Shown one piece after another: positions 44,467 through 53,323 of a stretch of DNA of 64,000 nt. The position numbers and the translations under genes are program-made. The notes beneath the pieces are model-generated. The model saw only the letters and a program-made list of their open reading frames with translations. It had not been told where the DNA came from and ran no database searches. Location of the stretch: positions 1 to 64,000 of the forward strand of contig CADAGO010000009.1 in assembly GCA_902787555.1 (NCBI GenBank). Reading direction: 5' to 3'. Position 1 is the stretch's first letter. Every line of letters begins with the position of its first letter. Origin of the DNA: an uncultured Bacteroidales bacterium. GTDB taxonomy: Bacteria; Bacteroidota; Bacteroidia; Bacteroidales; Bacteroidaceae.

Positions 44467-45171
44467 ATGCTCATATCTGTCATCACAGTTACATATAATG
44501 CCCTGCCTGCCCTCAAGCAGACGCTGCAAAGCGTTTGGGCACAGACGTACCCTGAGGTGGAGTGTATCGTAGTGGATGGAGCATCCACAGATGGAACACC
44601 TCAATATCTGGCAGGCCTCAAGCCAACAATTCCGTTGATATATACATCTGCTCCTGATCATGGCATTTACGATGCTATGAACAAAGGGATTGCAATGGCT
44701 CATGGAGAGTATTGCATCTTTATGAATGCTGCTGATACCTTCGTTGGACCTCAAGCACTAGAAGAGGTCGTTGCTCAAGGAATGGCGGATGATGTTGTAT
44801 ATGGCGACATTCTCAAAGAGGGTAACATCAAACATGCAGCCAACCCCCGAAATAGCCACAAGATGTATTATTGTCATCAGGCGGTCTTCACTCGCACACA
44901 ATGTCTGCGCGATTACCCCTTCGACATCAGCCATACGATGTCGGCCGATTTCAAGCAAGCAAAACAACTGTTTTTGGCTGGTAAATCATTTAAACATATC
45001 CCCGTCGTAATCACAGCTTACGACACTACAGGAATCTCAAACACACGACGCTCCAAGGGACTGCTGGATAATATTAAAGTGATTCACGAGACAGACTCTT
45101 GGAAGGATCAGTTGAGATTTCTTCCACGATTGCTGTTTACCTATATCAGTTGCAAACTACGTGGACGTTAA
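44467..45171 (+). CDS. Glycosyltransferase family 2
   Basis: The 234-residue GT-A enzyme starts with ISVITVTYNALPALKQTLQSV. VDGASTDGT and YDAMNKGIAMAHGEYCIFMNAAD follow, the last being the metal-binding region, with AAD in place of the more usual AGD. It resembles the GT2 at 60631-61380. It is transcribed with the LicD gene and could build the acceptor sugar. The acceptor is unknown. Confidence 0.9.
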   Translation: MLISVITVTYNALPALKQTLQSVWAQTYPEVECIVVDGASTDGTPQYLAGLKPTIPLIYTSAPDHGIYDAMNKGIAMAHGEYCIFMNAADTFVGPQALEEVVAQGMADDVVYGDILKEGNIKHAANPRNSHKMYYCHQAVFTRTQCLRDYPFDISHTMSADFKQAKQLFLAGKSFKHIPVVITAYDTTGISNTRRSKGLLDNIKVIHETDSWKDQLRFLPRLLFTYISCKLRGR

Positions 45172-45185
45172 GTTAAGGCGTGTTT

Positions 45186-47396
45186 TTATAGTTTCCATTT
45201 CAGCTGCAACTGCAGATCTTCCTTGTGTGAGGCATTTATCATCTCCAATCCTGTACCTATCGTATTCCGATTGAAGTACTTTGTCGTCGTGAACTTACAA
45301 GTGAAAGACAAGCGACTGCTGATGTTTGTGGAATATAATGCTATCACTTTTATGCCCTGATAGAATAAAGAGGTCATACCTAACGTGTACAAAAGAGATG
45401 GTTCGTTGGTGTAAACCCGAGAGGCATAAGACTCTGTATTGAAGTATGTCAAAGAGAGATCCGCACGCTGTTTGCCTCGGAAAGCCTTTATCTGACGTTC
45501 CCATCGTAAATGTTGTGTCCATAAATAGCCTATTTCATTTGATGAAGAGGGGGTGATATAATAGACGCCTGTTGCTGTTGTCTTCAACATAAACTGTTCA
45601 TTGAGCCTGTAATTCCATTGAATTCTTAGGTTATGCCGAGTTGCATCATACAATTGTGTTTCGTTATTTCCAATTTTCACATCCTGCTGCTTGGATTTTA
45701 ATCGATAACGTATCTGCCATGTAGAACGTTCTGACGGGTTATACGTCATCTTGAGTTGACTCTCAATCCCTTTCGCTCCTGCTGCAGCACGATAACTTAG
45801 CTCAGGTAATTGAAAGCAGTCAATGTAAGCTTCCAGTTGAACCTTTGTCCAGGGTTCTGCAGTGATACCCACAAAGGCTCCTAGTTCATTTTGAGGACGT
45901 GAGTTCTCACCAAATGCTTTGCTGTAAATTGTGGCATAGCGTGCATCATAGTATCTCAGCAAAGCAGACAAATAGGTATAGCTATTGATGCTGTATCGCA
46001 TACTATTGACTGCGGCAATACCTGTATTGGGGTTGGAATGATTTGCTTGTGTAGGTGTGACACTATTATCATCCACTCCGTTGGAGGTACTGATGGCATA
46101 TTCTCCCTGTATGACCCATTTATTGCGTCTGTAACTATAAGAGGCTCCAACGGCTGAGAACAAGGTTCCTTGTGGATAAAACTGACGATATAAAGAGGAT
46201 GGTGTGTTAAACTTTGGAGCAAGTGGCTTAGAAAAATGGGTGACGATGCCTGTTAGCCCCAATAACCAACCTTTATGGAAATAACTGAAGTGGCCTCCGG
46301 CTGATAATTCATGAATAATTCCCTTCTTGCTTCGTTCTAATAATGTACGATGTAAGCCATCTGTTTTCAACGATGAAATAGCATTCTTATTGTCGCTCCT
46401 TAGTGTTCCGTCTACATTCTGATATGACAGAAAAGCGGTTAAATGGGTGTTTTCGCCTATCGTATAATCAATAGCAGCTCCTCGAAAGTGGTTTGCTTCT
46501 GACATGGATGAGTGTTTGCGGATTCCATGCGTGACGGAAGTATTAGAGAACAGCCCCCATCCTACTGATTTGCCAAAACTCATACAATTATTAATGACTA
46601 ACCCTTGTCCAAAACTCAACTTGTAATCTCCCACAAGCAGGGTGCGGATATTTCCTATATGGTTCAACATGGCATAACCAGAGAAATAATCGAAATAATC
46701 CTCGCCTGCGTCTTTCTCAATTTGGAAGCCTGCTGTGACACGATGCATCGACTTCAACTGATAACGGATAGAATGATAATTGCTATTGCCTCTGTAGATT
46801 TTATTAGGTGACTTTTCAATGACACTTTGGGGTTTATCTTGATACCCTTCTTTCGTATATAAAGGGATATCAGTTCGCATCGTCAACTCATGCTGGGCAA
46901 AATGCCATAAGCGACGTAGTGTGTAGTTACCTTCTGTAGATGGCTCGCCCGCATAGCAAAAAAGCATCAGTCGAAAACGTGTCAAATAGTCAAGTTCGCG
47001 TATCATCATTAGTTCGCCCAACGTGCGAACAGGATAGTTGACGTTAACATAATAGACAATAGCTTCTATTTGCTGTCGAGTAAGAAAAGGTAGTTTGGCC
47101 AATTGGTCTGTAGTTTCCGTCAGTAGTTTGTTAGCACCTTCTTTTGATTTTAAGTCATTCAGATTGATGGGTGAAAGATGTATCTCGTAGAGTTCGTCGA
47201 GCAGGGCATCCAGGCTGCCGTCAGTCCATTCCTGTTGTTCGTCGTCGAGGTCCTGATAGGTGTATTGTTCGTACATGTCTTGTACGAAATCATCCCATTC
47301 CATCGTGGATTGCGCATTCAGCAGGCTTGTTTTACAGGTGATAAGGAGCAATAGGAGAAGGTGGTGAACGAAACGTGGTTTCATGTGATGGCACAT
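45186..47396 (-). CDS. Outer-membrane beta-barrel protein with helix-hairpin-helix domain
   Basis: The 736-residue exported product has a signal peptide ending in LNAQ. An N-terminal region with ComEA-like helix-hairpin-helix features (SPINLNDLKS, LPFLTRQQIEAIVYYV, VRTLGELMMIREL) precedes about 550 residues of alternating beta strands like a porin or TonB-independent barrel. This arrangement is a conserved Bacteroidetes family of unknown function. The ATG at 47396 overlaps the stop of the prenyl synthase gene by one base (TAATG); a second ATG at 47384 is also a possible start. It is last in the minus-strand operon with the AEP genes. Confidence 0.75.
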   Translation of the reverse strand: MCHHMKPRFVHHLLLLLLITCKTSLLNAQSTMEWDDFVQDMYEQYTYQDLDDEQQEWTDGSLDALLDELYEIHLSPINLNDLKSKEGANKLLTETTDQLAKLPFLTRQQIEAIVYYVNVNYPVRTLGELMMIRELDYLTRFRLMLFCYAGEPSTEGNYTLRRLWHFAQHELTMRTDIPLYTKEGYQDKPQSVIEKSPNKIYRGNSNYHSIRYQLKSMHRVTAGFQIEKDAGEDYFDYFSGYAMLNHIGNIRTLLVGDYKLSFGQGLVINNCMSFGKSVGWGLFSNTSVTHGIRKHSSMSEANHFRGAAIDYTIGENTHLTAFLSYQNVDGTLRSDNKNAISSLKTDGLHRTLLERSKKGIIHELSAGGHFSYFHKGWLLGLTGIVTHFSKPLAPKFNTPSSLYRQFYPQGTLFSAVGASYSYRRNKWVIQGEYAISTSNGVDDNSVTPTQANHSNPNTGIAAVNSMRYSINSYTYLSALLRYYDARYATIYSKAFGENSRPQNELGAFVGITAEPWTKVQLEAYIDCFQLPELSYRAAAGAKGIESQLKMTYNPSERSTWQIRYRLKSKQQDVKIGNNETQLYDATRHNLRIQWNYRLNEQFMLKTTATGVYYITPSSSNEIGYLWTQHLRWERQIKAFRGKQRADLSLTYFNTESYASRVYTNEPSLLYTLGMTSLFYQGIKVIALYSTNISSRLSFTCKFTTTKYFNRNTIGTGLEMINASHKEDLQLQLKWKL

Positions 47397-48349
47397 TAGT
47401 AGTTGCGCTGTATCGCATAGTTGACATAGTCCGTCAGGGCTGCCTTGACAGGACTATCCTCATAACGTTCTAAGAGTTGGCGTGCCTGTGCTGCAATCTG
47501 CTCCATCTTTGATGTTGCATATTCAATGCCGCCATATTGTTTAGTTAACACGATCAACTGATGGATTTCTTCTGTTGTGACTTGCCCTAGCTTGGTTTTC
47601 TGAATTAAGGGCAACAATTCCTGTTTATGACCTTGTAGGGTATATAGTAGTGGCAGGGTTATTTTACCTTCTTTGAGGTCATTCCCTTTGGGTTTGCCTA
47701 TATTACATCCTTCATAGTCGAGGATGTCGTCCTTGATCTGGAAACACTGACCTACGAGCAAGGCAAACTGATAGAGTGTGTCGATGTCGTCCTGACAGGC
47801 ACCTGCAAGGGTGGCTCCAGAAGCTGCGCATGCTGCAAAGAGTGCTGCAGTCTTGCCGGTAATGATGCGCAAGTAGGTTGATTCAGAGAAGTCTGACGAC
47901 TGAATGGTGTGTAGTTGCAGAAGCTCTCCTTCAGCCAATGCTTTTGATGCTTTCGATATCAGCAGCACGATTTGCGGATTATTGATGGAGGCAATCAGGT
48001 GGAGCGCCTCGCCTAAGATGTAGTCGCCACAGAGAATAGCCACACGATTGGTTTGGGCATGATTGATGGACTCATGGCCTCTGCGTTCATCACTCTCGTC
48101 CACTACATCGTCGTGAATCAGGCTGGCTGTATGGAGGGTTTCGAAAGCTGCTGCTACAGACAGGATGGCAGGAGTAACGGGGCCGAAAAGCTTTGCAGAC
48201 AGAAGTACCATCTGGGGACGCATCATTTTCCCTGTACGCATCTTCACGAGGTCGAGCACCTGGGCAAGGAGTGGGTTGCCTTCGTGGGTGAGCGACTGGA
48301 GCATGATTTCTTTACAAGCCGTGAGTTCTTTGTCGATGAGTGTGGTCAT
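47396..48349 (-). CDS. Polyprenyl diphosphate synthase
   Basis: The 317-residue all-helical enzyme has both aspartate-rich motifs, DDVVD (80-84) with following ERRG and DDILD (207-211), and GKTAALFAACAASGA between them. It extends allylic diphosphates with IPP, for the menaquinone side chain or another long isoprenoid; the chain length is not clear. It overlaps the upstream nucleotidyltransferase gene by 4 bp (ATGA), so the AEP-cluster genes and this one are likely co-translated. Confidence 0.9.
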   Translation of the reverse strand: MTTLIDKELTACKEIMLQSLTHEGNPLLAQVLDLVKMRTGKMMRPQMVLLSAKLFGPVTPAILSVAAAFETLHTASLIHDDVVDESDERRGHESINHAQTNRVAILCGDYILGEALHLIASINNPQIVLLISKASKALAEGELLQLHTIQSSDFSESTYLRIITGKTAALFAACAASGATLAGACQDDIDTLYQFALLVGQCFQIKDDILDYEGCNIGKPKGNDLKEGKITLPLLYTLQGHKQELLPLIQKTKLGQVTTEEIHQLIVLTKQYGGIEYATSKMEQIAAQARQLLERYEDSPVKAALTDYVNYAIQRNY

Positions 48350-49062
48350 AAGTCGATTCTGATGTTTTGCTCTGCATATCGCAGATCGTTGATGTCATCT
48401 ATCTCGTACCATTGCAGTTGGTCGAGTTTGAGTACGTGCATAGGTGTAATATGCTGGGAGACATGTAGTAATTGATATTCATAGCCTAACTTCGGCTTTT
48501 CGTCAACAATCTGTGCATAATCCTCGATACATGTGGTGTAGAAACGGTTGCTGAGTTTATGAATACCGACCAGTTCGCCTGAAGGGTGGATAGCCATCTT
48601 GTCGGTCGAGCAGTTGATGAGTTCGCACTTGTCGTTCATCTCGACATAATACTGGTCTTGAAACTTGGTGACAGGTGTGATAAGCATAGCCGAGGGGAAG
48701 GGGCAGTCTATCAGTTCGCGGATGGCACGCTGTTCAAATACCAAATCGGACTCCAGTAACAGGAAATCATCGTTGCCAATCGCTTCCCTGCAGTTGTAGA
48801 GGGTGTACATGCTGTTGGTTTCGGCATATTGGGGTGAATAGACACATGCTATCTGCGGAAACTGATTGCACAGGGATTCATAGGCTTCTCGTTTGTAGCC
48901 TGTACCGATGATGATGCGTTCGACACCACAGGCAATGAGTGTCTCAATGCTACGTACCACCATTGGTTTCCCCTTGAAAGGAATGAAACCCTTTGGAATG
49001 TTCTCGGTCATGTTACCAAAGCGGGTACCCATGCCTGCTGCCATGATGACTGCTGTCTTCAT
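48346..49062 (-). CDS. Nucleotidyltransferase, LicC/PntC-like (candidate CTP:AEP cytidylyltransferase)
   Basis: The 238-residue enzyme has the fold signature GMGTRFGNMTENIPK (10-24), then KPMVVRSIETLIACGVERI and LLLESDLVFE with the metal-binding Asp. The sequence is of the LicC type that makes CDP-choline; the same family includes PntC of Treponema, which makes CMP-AEP for surface glycans or lipids. The gene sits between phosphonopyruvate decarboxylase (17-bp gap) and prenyl synthase (4-bp overlap), a setting that favours AEP as substrate. The substrate is inference; the enzyme class is clear. Confidence 0.8.
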   Translation of the reverse strand: MKTAVIMAAGMGTRFGNMTENIPKGFIPFKGKPMVVRSIETLIACGVERIIIGTGYKREAYESLCNQFPQIACVYSPQYAETNSMYTLYNCREAIGNDDFLLLESDLVFEQRAIRELIDCPFPSAMLITPVTKFQDQYYVEMNDKCELINCSTDKMAIHPSGELVGIHKLSNRFYTTCIEDYAQIVDEKPKLGYEYQLLHVSQHITPMHVLKLDQLQWYEIDDINDLRYAEQNIRIDL

Positions 49063-49078
49063 CTGATTCTGCTTTGTT

Positions 49079-50218
49079 TTATTGATTTAGGAAATCCATC
49101 AATGCCTCTTTATTCTGTATGGGTGTAGTCGTAGGACGTCCCAGGTCTTTACGATTGCCTTTCTTCACTCTCACCTCAAGGAAGACGGGACCTTGGAGCA
49201 TGGAGCGCAAGTCATGAAAGGTGGAGAGTTGCTGTTGCAGCTCGCTTTTATCGTCAACGGAGTATATATGTTTGTATCCTACAGCCTTGGCAATTGCGGG
49301 CAAATCGATGGAAAGGCCTACGGTCGGCTGTCCGCCTACAGAGTCGTGAGCACCATTGTTGAATACTACATGAATATAGTTTTTGGGGGATTTACTGCCT
49401 ACAATCGCCATACTGCCCATATGCATGATGCTGGCTCCATCACCGTCGAAACACCATACAGCGCGGTCGGACTTCTCCAAAGCGATACCTAAGGCAATCT
49501 GTGAAGCATGACCCATTGAACCAACAGTGAGGAAATCACGCTCGTGTCCTTGGTTAATTGCCACACGATACTCGAACAGTTCGCGAGAAATCATTCCTGT
49601 CGTGGAAACGATGACGTCCTTGTCACCAAGTACAGCAGCTACGGTTTGGATGGCTTCCTCACGGCTCATGGTCAGGTCGTTATGCTCTATGTTCTGCAAT
49701 TTGTAGTCCTCGAACGTGTCCTTTTCGATTACTAAAGCATAGCACTCATTGGTTTGTAGCATGTATGCAATGGCTTTGTCAATCTGTGCCGCTGCCTTAT
49801 TTTCTTCTTTAGATAGTACAGTATAGTCAATCCCCATCACGTTGAGTAATCCTGTCGTCACCTTTCCTTGCTTCACATGTTGCGGTTCGTCGTGAACGCC
49901 TGGTTTACCTCGCCAGCCAATCACCAGCAGTACAGGGATATTATACACCTCTTTATCCGTAAGTGAGGCGAGCGGATTGATGATATTACCCTCACCGGAG
50001 TTTTGCATATAAACAACAGGTATCTTGCCTGTAGCCAAGTAATGCCCTGCAGCCAATCCCATTGCACCGCCTTCGTTGGCCGCAATGATGTTATGAGCAG
50101 CATCAGCATGGTCGGTGATATATGCACATAAGTTCTTCAACAGTGAATCAGGAACTCCTGCATAGAAATCGACACCCTTTGATGCCAGTGTGTCGTAGAA
50201 AAACTTTGGACTAATCAT
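49079..50218 (-). CDS. aepY: Phosphonopyruvate decarboxylase
   Basis: The 379-residue thiamine-diphosphate enzyme carries the activating Glu49 (AANEGGAMG), the TPP/Mg motif GDGASIMHMG starting at 259 and ending NN at 287-288, and HDSVGGQPT, typical of this family. It turns phosphonopyruvate into phosphonoacetaldehyde and so pulls the unfavourable PEP mutase reaction forward. It directly follows the PEP mutase gene. Confidence 0.93.
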   Translation of the reverse strand: MISPKFFYDTLASKGVDFYAGVPDSLLKNLCAYITDHADAAHNIIAANEGGAMGLAAGHYLATGKIPVVYMQNSGEGNIINPLASLTDKEVYNIPVLLVIGWRGKPGVHDEPQHVKQGKVTTGLLNVMGIDYTVLSKEENKAAAQIDKAIAYMLQTNECYALVIEKDTFEDYKLQNIEHNDLTMSREEAIQTVAAVLGDKDVIVSTTGMISRELFEYRVAINQGHERDFLTVGSMGHASQIALGIALEKSDRAVWCFDGDGASIMHMGSMAIVGSKSPKNYIHVVFNNGAHDSVGGQPTVGLSIDLPAIAKAVGYKHIYSVDDKSELQQQLSTFHDLRSMLQGPVFLEVRVKKGNRKDLGRPTTTPIQNKEALMDFLNQ

Positions 50219-50235
50219 CTTATTCTATTCAATTC

Positions 50236-50263
50236 AATAACCTTTAACCAATAACCATTAACC
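50236..50263. repeat. 7-bp tandem run (NNTAACC) between pepM and aepY
   Basis: AATAACC, TTTAACC, AATAACC and ATTAACC are adjacent 7-bp units, of the same type as at 18190-18225. Confidence 0.7.
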
Positions 50264-50271
50264 TTTATATA

Positions 50272-51582
50272 TCATTTCTTCTTCGTGCCTGGAATCAGGT
50301 TCAGAATCTGCTTAATAGGCATACAGTACTCTTCTGATGCTTCCATACTACGGCTATGCTGCAGGATGCTCTCTGCACACTTCACCATCGCAGGATAGGC
50401 TGCACGAAGCATGTGGTTAGCATAGATTACGATGTTGATGCCCCATGATGCAAGTTCTTCTTCTGTAAACTGGTTGTAGGTTGTAGGAACGGCTACAATC
50501 GGTGTGTTGGGGTCTTTCTCACGGAAACGCAGGCAAAACTCCTTGATATCTTCCCCGCTTTTATCCTTTGAGTGAATCATGATACCATCAGCACCTGCTG
50601 CTACGTAGGCGTGACAGCGCTCCAGCGCGTCTTCGACGGACTTGCCTGCTATGAGCGACTCACAACGTGAGATAATCATAAAATCGTTGGTAATCTGCGA
50701 TTCTTTCCCTGCTCGTATTTTGTGGCAGAAACCCTCTATCGTGTCCTGGGTCTGGACGGCATCTGTGCCAAAGAGCGAATTCTGTTTCAGTCCCACCTTG
50801 TCTTCAATAATTACAGCAGAGATGCCTAAACGCTCCAATGTGCGAACAGTGAAGCCGAAGTGTTCGACTTTTCCTCCTGTATCACCGTCGAAGATAAAGG
50901 GTTTGGTCGTGACTTCCAGTGTATCGTTCAAGTCGTGCAGACGGGTTGTCAGGTCTACCGCCTCGATATCGGGCTTGCCTTTCGAGGTGGAATCTGTAAG
51001 CGAAGAAGCCCACATACCATCAAACTCACGATGTTCTCCATTTACTTCCACGCTGGTATGCTCGGCAATCAAACCCGTCAGACCGTTATGCGACTCAAGA
51101 ATACGAACGATGGGCTTGGCAGAAATCAGTCTGCGGAGTGAGGACAGGCGTGCTTGCGGGGTGACGCCCAATGAATCGATCTCTTCTTTCAAACTGGAGT
51201 CTGAGATGCCTTTCGTATAAGGGATTTCGATGACTTGTCCGCCCAACTGTTTCATCACCTTGAACACCTCATCACGAATATACTTGTCGGGACCATAAAG
51301 CCAATCATCACCGTGAATGATATAGTCGGGTTTGTATTTCTTCAGATTCTCAATATAGCTCCACTCTTCCTGAGGCACTACTGAGGCAACACCCTTGATG
51401 TGCTCTATCACATTCTTGCGCTGCTCCCAAGTCAGGTATGGTAATCTGCGATGGTTGGCAATCGCTTTGTCAGTGAATAGCCCAATCATCACGTCGCCAT
51501 ACTTCGCTCCTTCATTGATGATGTTGATAAGTCCTGGGTGCATGATGTCGCCAATCATGCCCAAATAAACTTTTTTTGCCAT
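50272..51582 (-). CDS. pepM: Phosphoenolpyruvate mutase with N-terminal nucleotidyltransferase-like domain
   Basis: The product has 436 residues. Residues about 140-436 form the PEP mutase (isocitrate-lyase fold) with the signature EDKVGLKQNS (260-269), i.e. EDKx5NS, which distinguishes PEP mutases from other family members; FDGDTGGKVEHF and PTTYNQFTEEEL are also family features. It makes phosphonopyruvate, the first C-P bond step. The first 130 or so residues look like a cytidylyltransferase domain (GLFTDKAIANHRRLPYLTWEQRK), but the HxGH motif reads HPGL (His15 to Leu18), so this domain may be inactive. aepX is the name used in Bacteroides. Confidence 0.93.
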   Translation of the reverse strand: MAKKVYLGMIGDIMHPGLINIINEGAKYGDVMIGLFTDKAIANHRRLPYLTWEQRKNVIEHIKGVASVVPQEEWSYIENLKKYKPDYIIHGDDWLYGPDKYIRDEVFKVMKQLGGQVIEIPYTKGISDSSLKEEIDSLGVTPQARLSSLRRLISAKPIVRILESHNGLTGLIAEHTSVEVNGEHREFDGMWASSLTDSTSKGKPDIEAVDLTTRLHDLNDTLEVTTKPFIFDGDTGGKVEHFGFTVRTLERLGISAVIIEDKVGLKQNSLFGTDAVQTQDTIEGFCHKIRAGKESQITNDFMIISRCESLIAGKSVEDALERCHAYVAAGADGIMIHSKDKSGEDIKEFCLRFREKDPNTPIVAVPTTYNQFTEEELASWGINIVIYANHMLRAAYPAMVKCAESILQHSRSMEASEEYCMPIKQILNLIPGTKKK

Positions 51583-51642
51583 ATATTAATAAAAAACAAT
51601 CGGTGCCTATTCTCCTCTCAAAGGAGAGAAAGATGGGCTTTC

Positions 51643-52821
51643 CTATTTAACTTTGTTATATATTTCTTCCACTTTCCTTGCCAACGTTTCAGGATGGAAT
51701 GTTTTTATTGCGTACTGACGTCCTTTTTCGATCATCTGATTGCGCAAAGCGTCATTCGTCAAGATTGTGACAATTCCATCACGGATTTCCTCCACATTTT
51801 TAGGATCTACTTTCAGTGAACTGGGACCTCCGGCTTCTGGCAGGCTGCTCGTATTGCTGGTAAGCACAGGGCATCCGGAAAGTAATGCCTCCACTACAGG
51901 AAGTCCAAACCCTTCATAAAAAGAAGGATAGAGAAACAGCGTTGCATTGGCGTACAACCGTTTCAAACTGGTGCTGTCAATCGCTGTTGTCCACTGAAAC
52001 AGATGCTCCAAGTGGTGCTCAGCGATATATTGCTCTACCTCGTGTTTATACTCTTTTCCCTCACCGACGATGGTTAAGGGAATTTGCAAATCAGCAGGTA
52101 GCAATTCCATTGCTTTAACGATACCCATGAGGTTTTTCCGCGAATTAATAGAGCCGACATACAGCATATAAGGCTTACCGTCTGCTGGCTTTAACTCATT
52201 CGGACATCGCTCACCAACTCCCTTCATGCCTTGCTGACTTGTCATGAGTTTATCGAATTGGCTTAACTCCGCTTTCGACTCATAATAAGCTCTATTGACT
52301 GGCTGATACACCACACTTATTTTTTCTTCAGGAACTTTGTAGAATCTGAGGATATCCGCCTTGGTGCTCTCGCTGATAGCGATGATATGATTGGCATGCC
52401 GACAGGCATATTTCCATTTACGGTCATAAATCATTCTGTCGTGCCATCGATACATATCAGGAAAGGTATGAAATGCTACATCGTGTATCGTAACCACAGA
52501 AGGAATGTGTTGGCGTTCCAATCCTACTGGTATTTCGTTGCTCAATCCGTGGAAAAGGTCGACCTCATCGTGCGATAATGCGCTTGCCATCCCATAAGTG
52601 CGCCATAGACTTCCTCTCATCATTCCTGATGGGATGATGGTGCGGCAACTGGTATTCCCAAGATAAGGCATCGTCACATGGTTCTCAATGATTTTAGGAC
52701 TATATAACAGGTACTGATGCTCAGGGACATACGTTGTCAGTATGTCTATCATTGTTCGGCTATAATTCCCCAACCCTGTGAAGTTGTTGAACAGTCTTTT
52801 TGCATCAAATCCTATTTTCAT
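51643..52821 (-). CDS. Glycosyltransferase family 4
   Basis: The 392-residue GT-B enzyme opens with KIGFDAKRLFNNFTGLGNYSRTMI, and the C-domain has YVGSINSRKNLMGIVKAMELL and FYEGFGLPVVEALLSGCPVLTSNTSSLPEAGG. These are GT4 features. The start at 52821 is chosen since the reading to 52875 would begin upstream of the -7 box (52841-52848). PEP mutase follows after 60 bp on the same strand, so this may be the first gene of the phosphonate operon. Confidence 0.9.
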   Translation of the reverse strand: MKIGFDAKRLFNNFTGLGNYSRTMIDILTTYVPEHQYLLYSPKIIENHVTMPYLGNTSCRTIIPSGMMRGSLWRTYGMASALSHDEVDLFHGLSNEIPVGLERQHIPSVVTIHDVAFHTFPDMYRWHDRMIYDRKWKYACRHANHIIAISESTKADILRFYKVPEEKISVVYQPVNRAYYESKAELSQFDKLMTSQQGMKGVGERCPNELKPADGKPYMLYVGSINSRKNLMGIVKAMELLPADLQIPLTIVGEGKEYKHEVEQYIAEHHLEHLFQWTTAIDSTSLKRLYANATLFLYPSFYEGFGLPVVEALLSGCPVLTSNTSSLPEAGGPSSLKVDPKNVEEIRDGIVTILTNDALRNQMIEKGRQYAIKTFHPETLARKVEEIYNKVK

Positions 52822-52840
52822 GTTCCCCTCAATTAGGCTG

Positions 52841-52848
52841 CAAATATA
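52841..52848 (-). promoter_or_regulatory. -7 promoter box upstream of the GT4 gene
   Basis: TATATTTG on the minus strand, 19 bp before the ATG; the -33 element is weak. Confidence 0.45.
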
Positions 52849-53254
52849 CGCTTTTTTTGACGAACCTCCAAACATTTTATATTTTTTTCTGGACGAACCC
52901 CTGTTTTTCCTGCTTTCTAGCCATGAGTTTATCGAATTGGTTCACTACGCATAGAGTGGGGGGAGCTTCCGTCAGAGGCAAACTGCGTGCCCGCAACTAG
53001 AGAACTGATTGCCCTGAATGATAGGCAAAGATGTAGAAGTAGACGCAAACACAAGTTCATTTGGTGTCGAATGGCTTCACATTTTCATGATTTTGTTCCC
53101 ACTAATGGGAATTATTGCAACCCTTAAGGGTAACAATTTTTTCCCTTAAGGGTAATTTTATTCCGTAACAGGAAATTGAGATTGCCTAATTATAAATAAG
53201 GTGTCAGTTTCCCATAAAATGTGCCATTGAAGGCTGAAAAATGATGATTGAAGA
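52849..53254. other. Noncoding region between divergent GT4 and tyrS genes
   Basis: No gene seen. A 19-bp copy of CATGAGTTTATCGAATTGG (52922-52940) also occurs inside the GT4 gene at 52243-52261. At 53098-53152 three short palindromes (CCCACTAATGGG and CCCTTAAGGG twice) stand 22-23 bp apart. Confidence 0.6.
53098..53152. repeat. Palindromes spaced about 22 bp apart
   Basis: CCCTTAAGGG at 53121-53130 and 53143-53152 are exactly 22 bp apart and preceded by CCCACTAATGGG at 53098-53109. Confidence 0.7.
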
Positions 53255-53284
53255 TTGAGAATTGAAAATCTTTTACTAACTTTG
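53255..53284 (+). promoter_or_regulatory. Promoter of tyrS-gpmI
   Basis: TTG (53255-53257) and TAACTTTG (53277-53284), 19 bp apart; the ATG of tyrS at 53324 is 39 bp on. Confidence 0.6.
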
Positions 53285-53323
53285 CAGGCTGAAAGAAAAA
53301 GATTGAATCAAAAACATACATCA

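Noticed and set aside
48346-49062. Considered a sugar-phosphate nucleotidyltransferase of the RmlA/GalU kind.
   Set aside because: It is shorter and of the LicC type, and its placement within the AEP operon favours a small amino-alcohol or phosphonate substrate; not excluded completely.
50642-51220. A 192-codon plus-strand frame.
   Set aside because: Antisense to pepM, which has the full PEP mutase signature.
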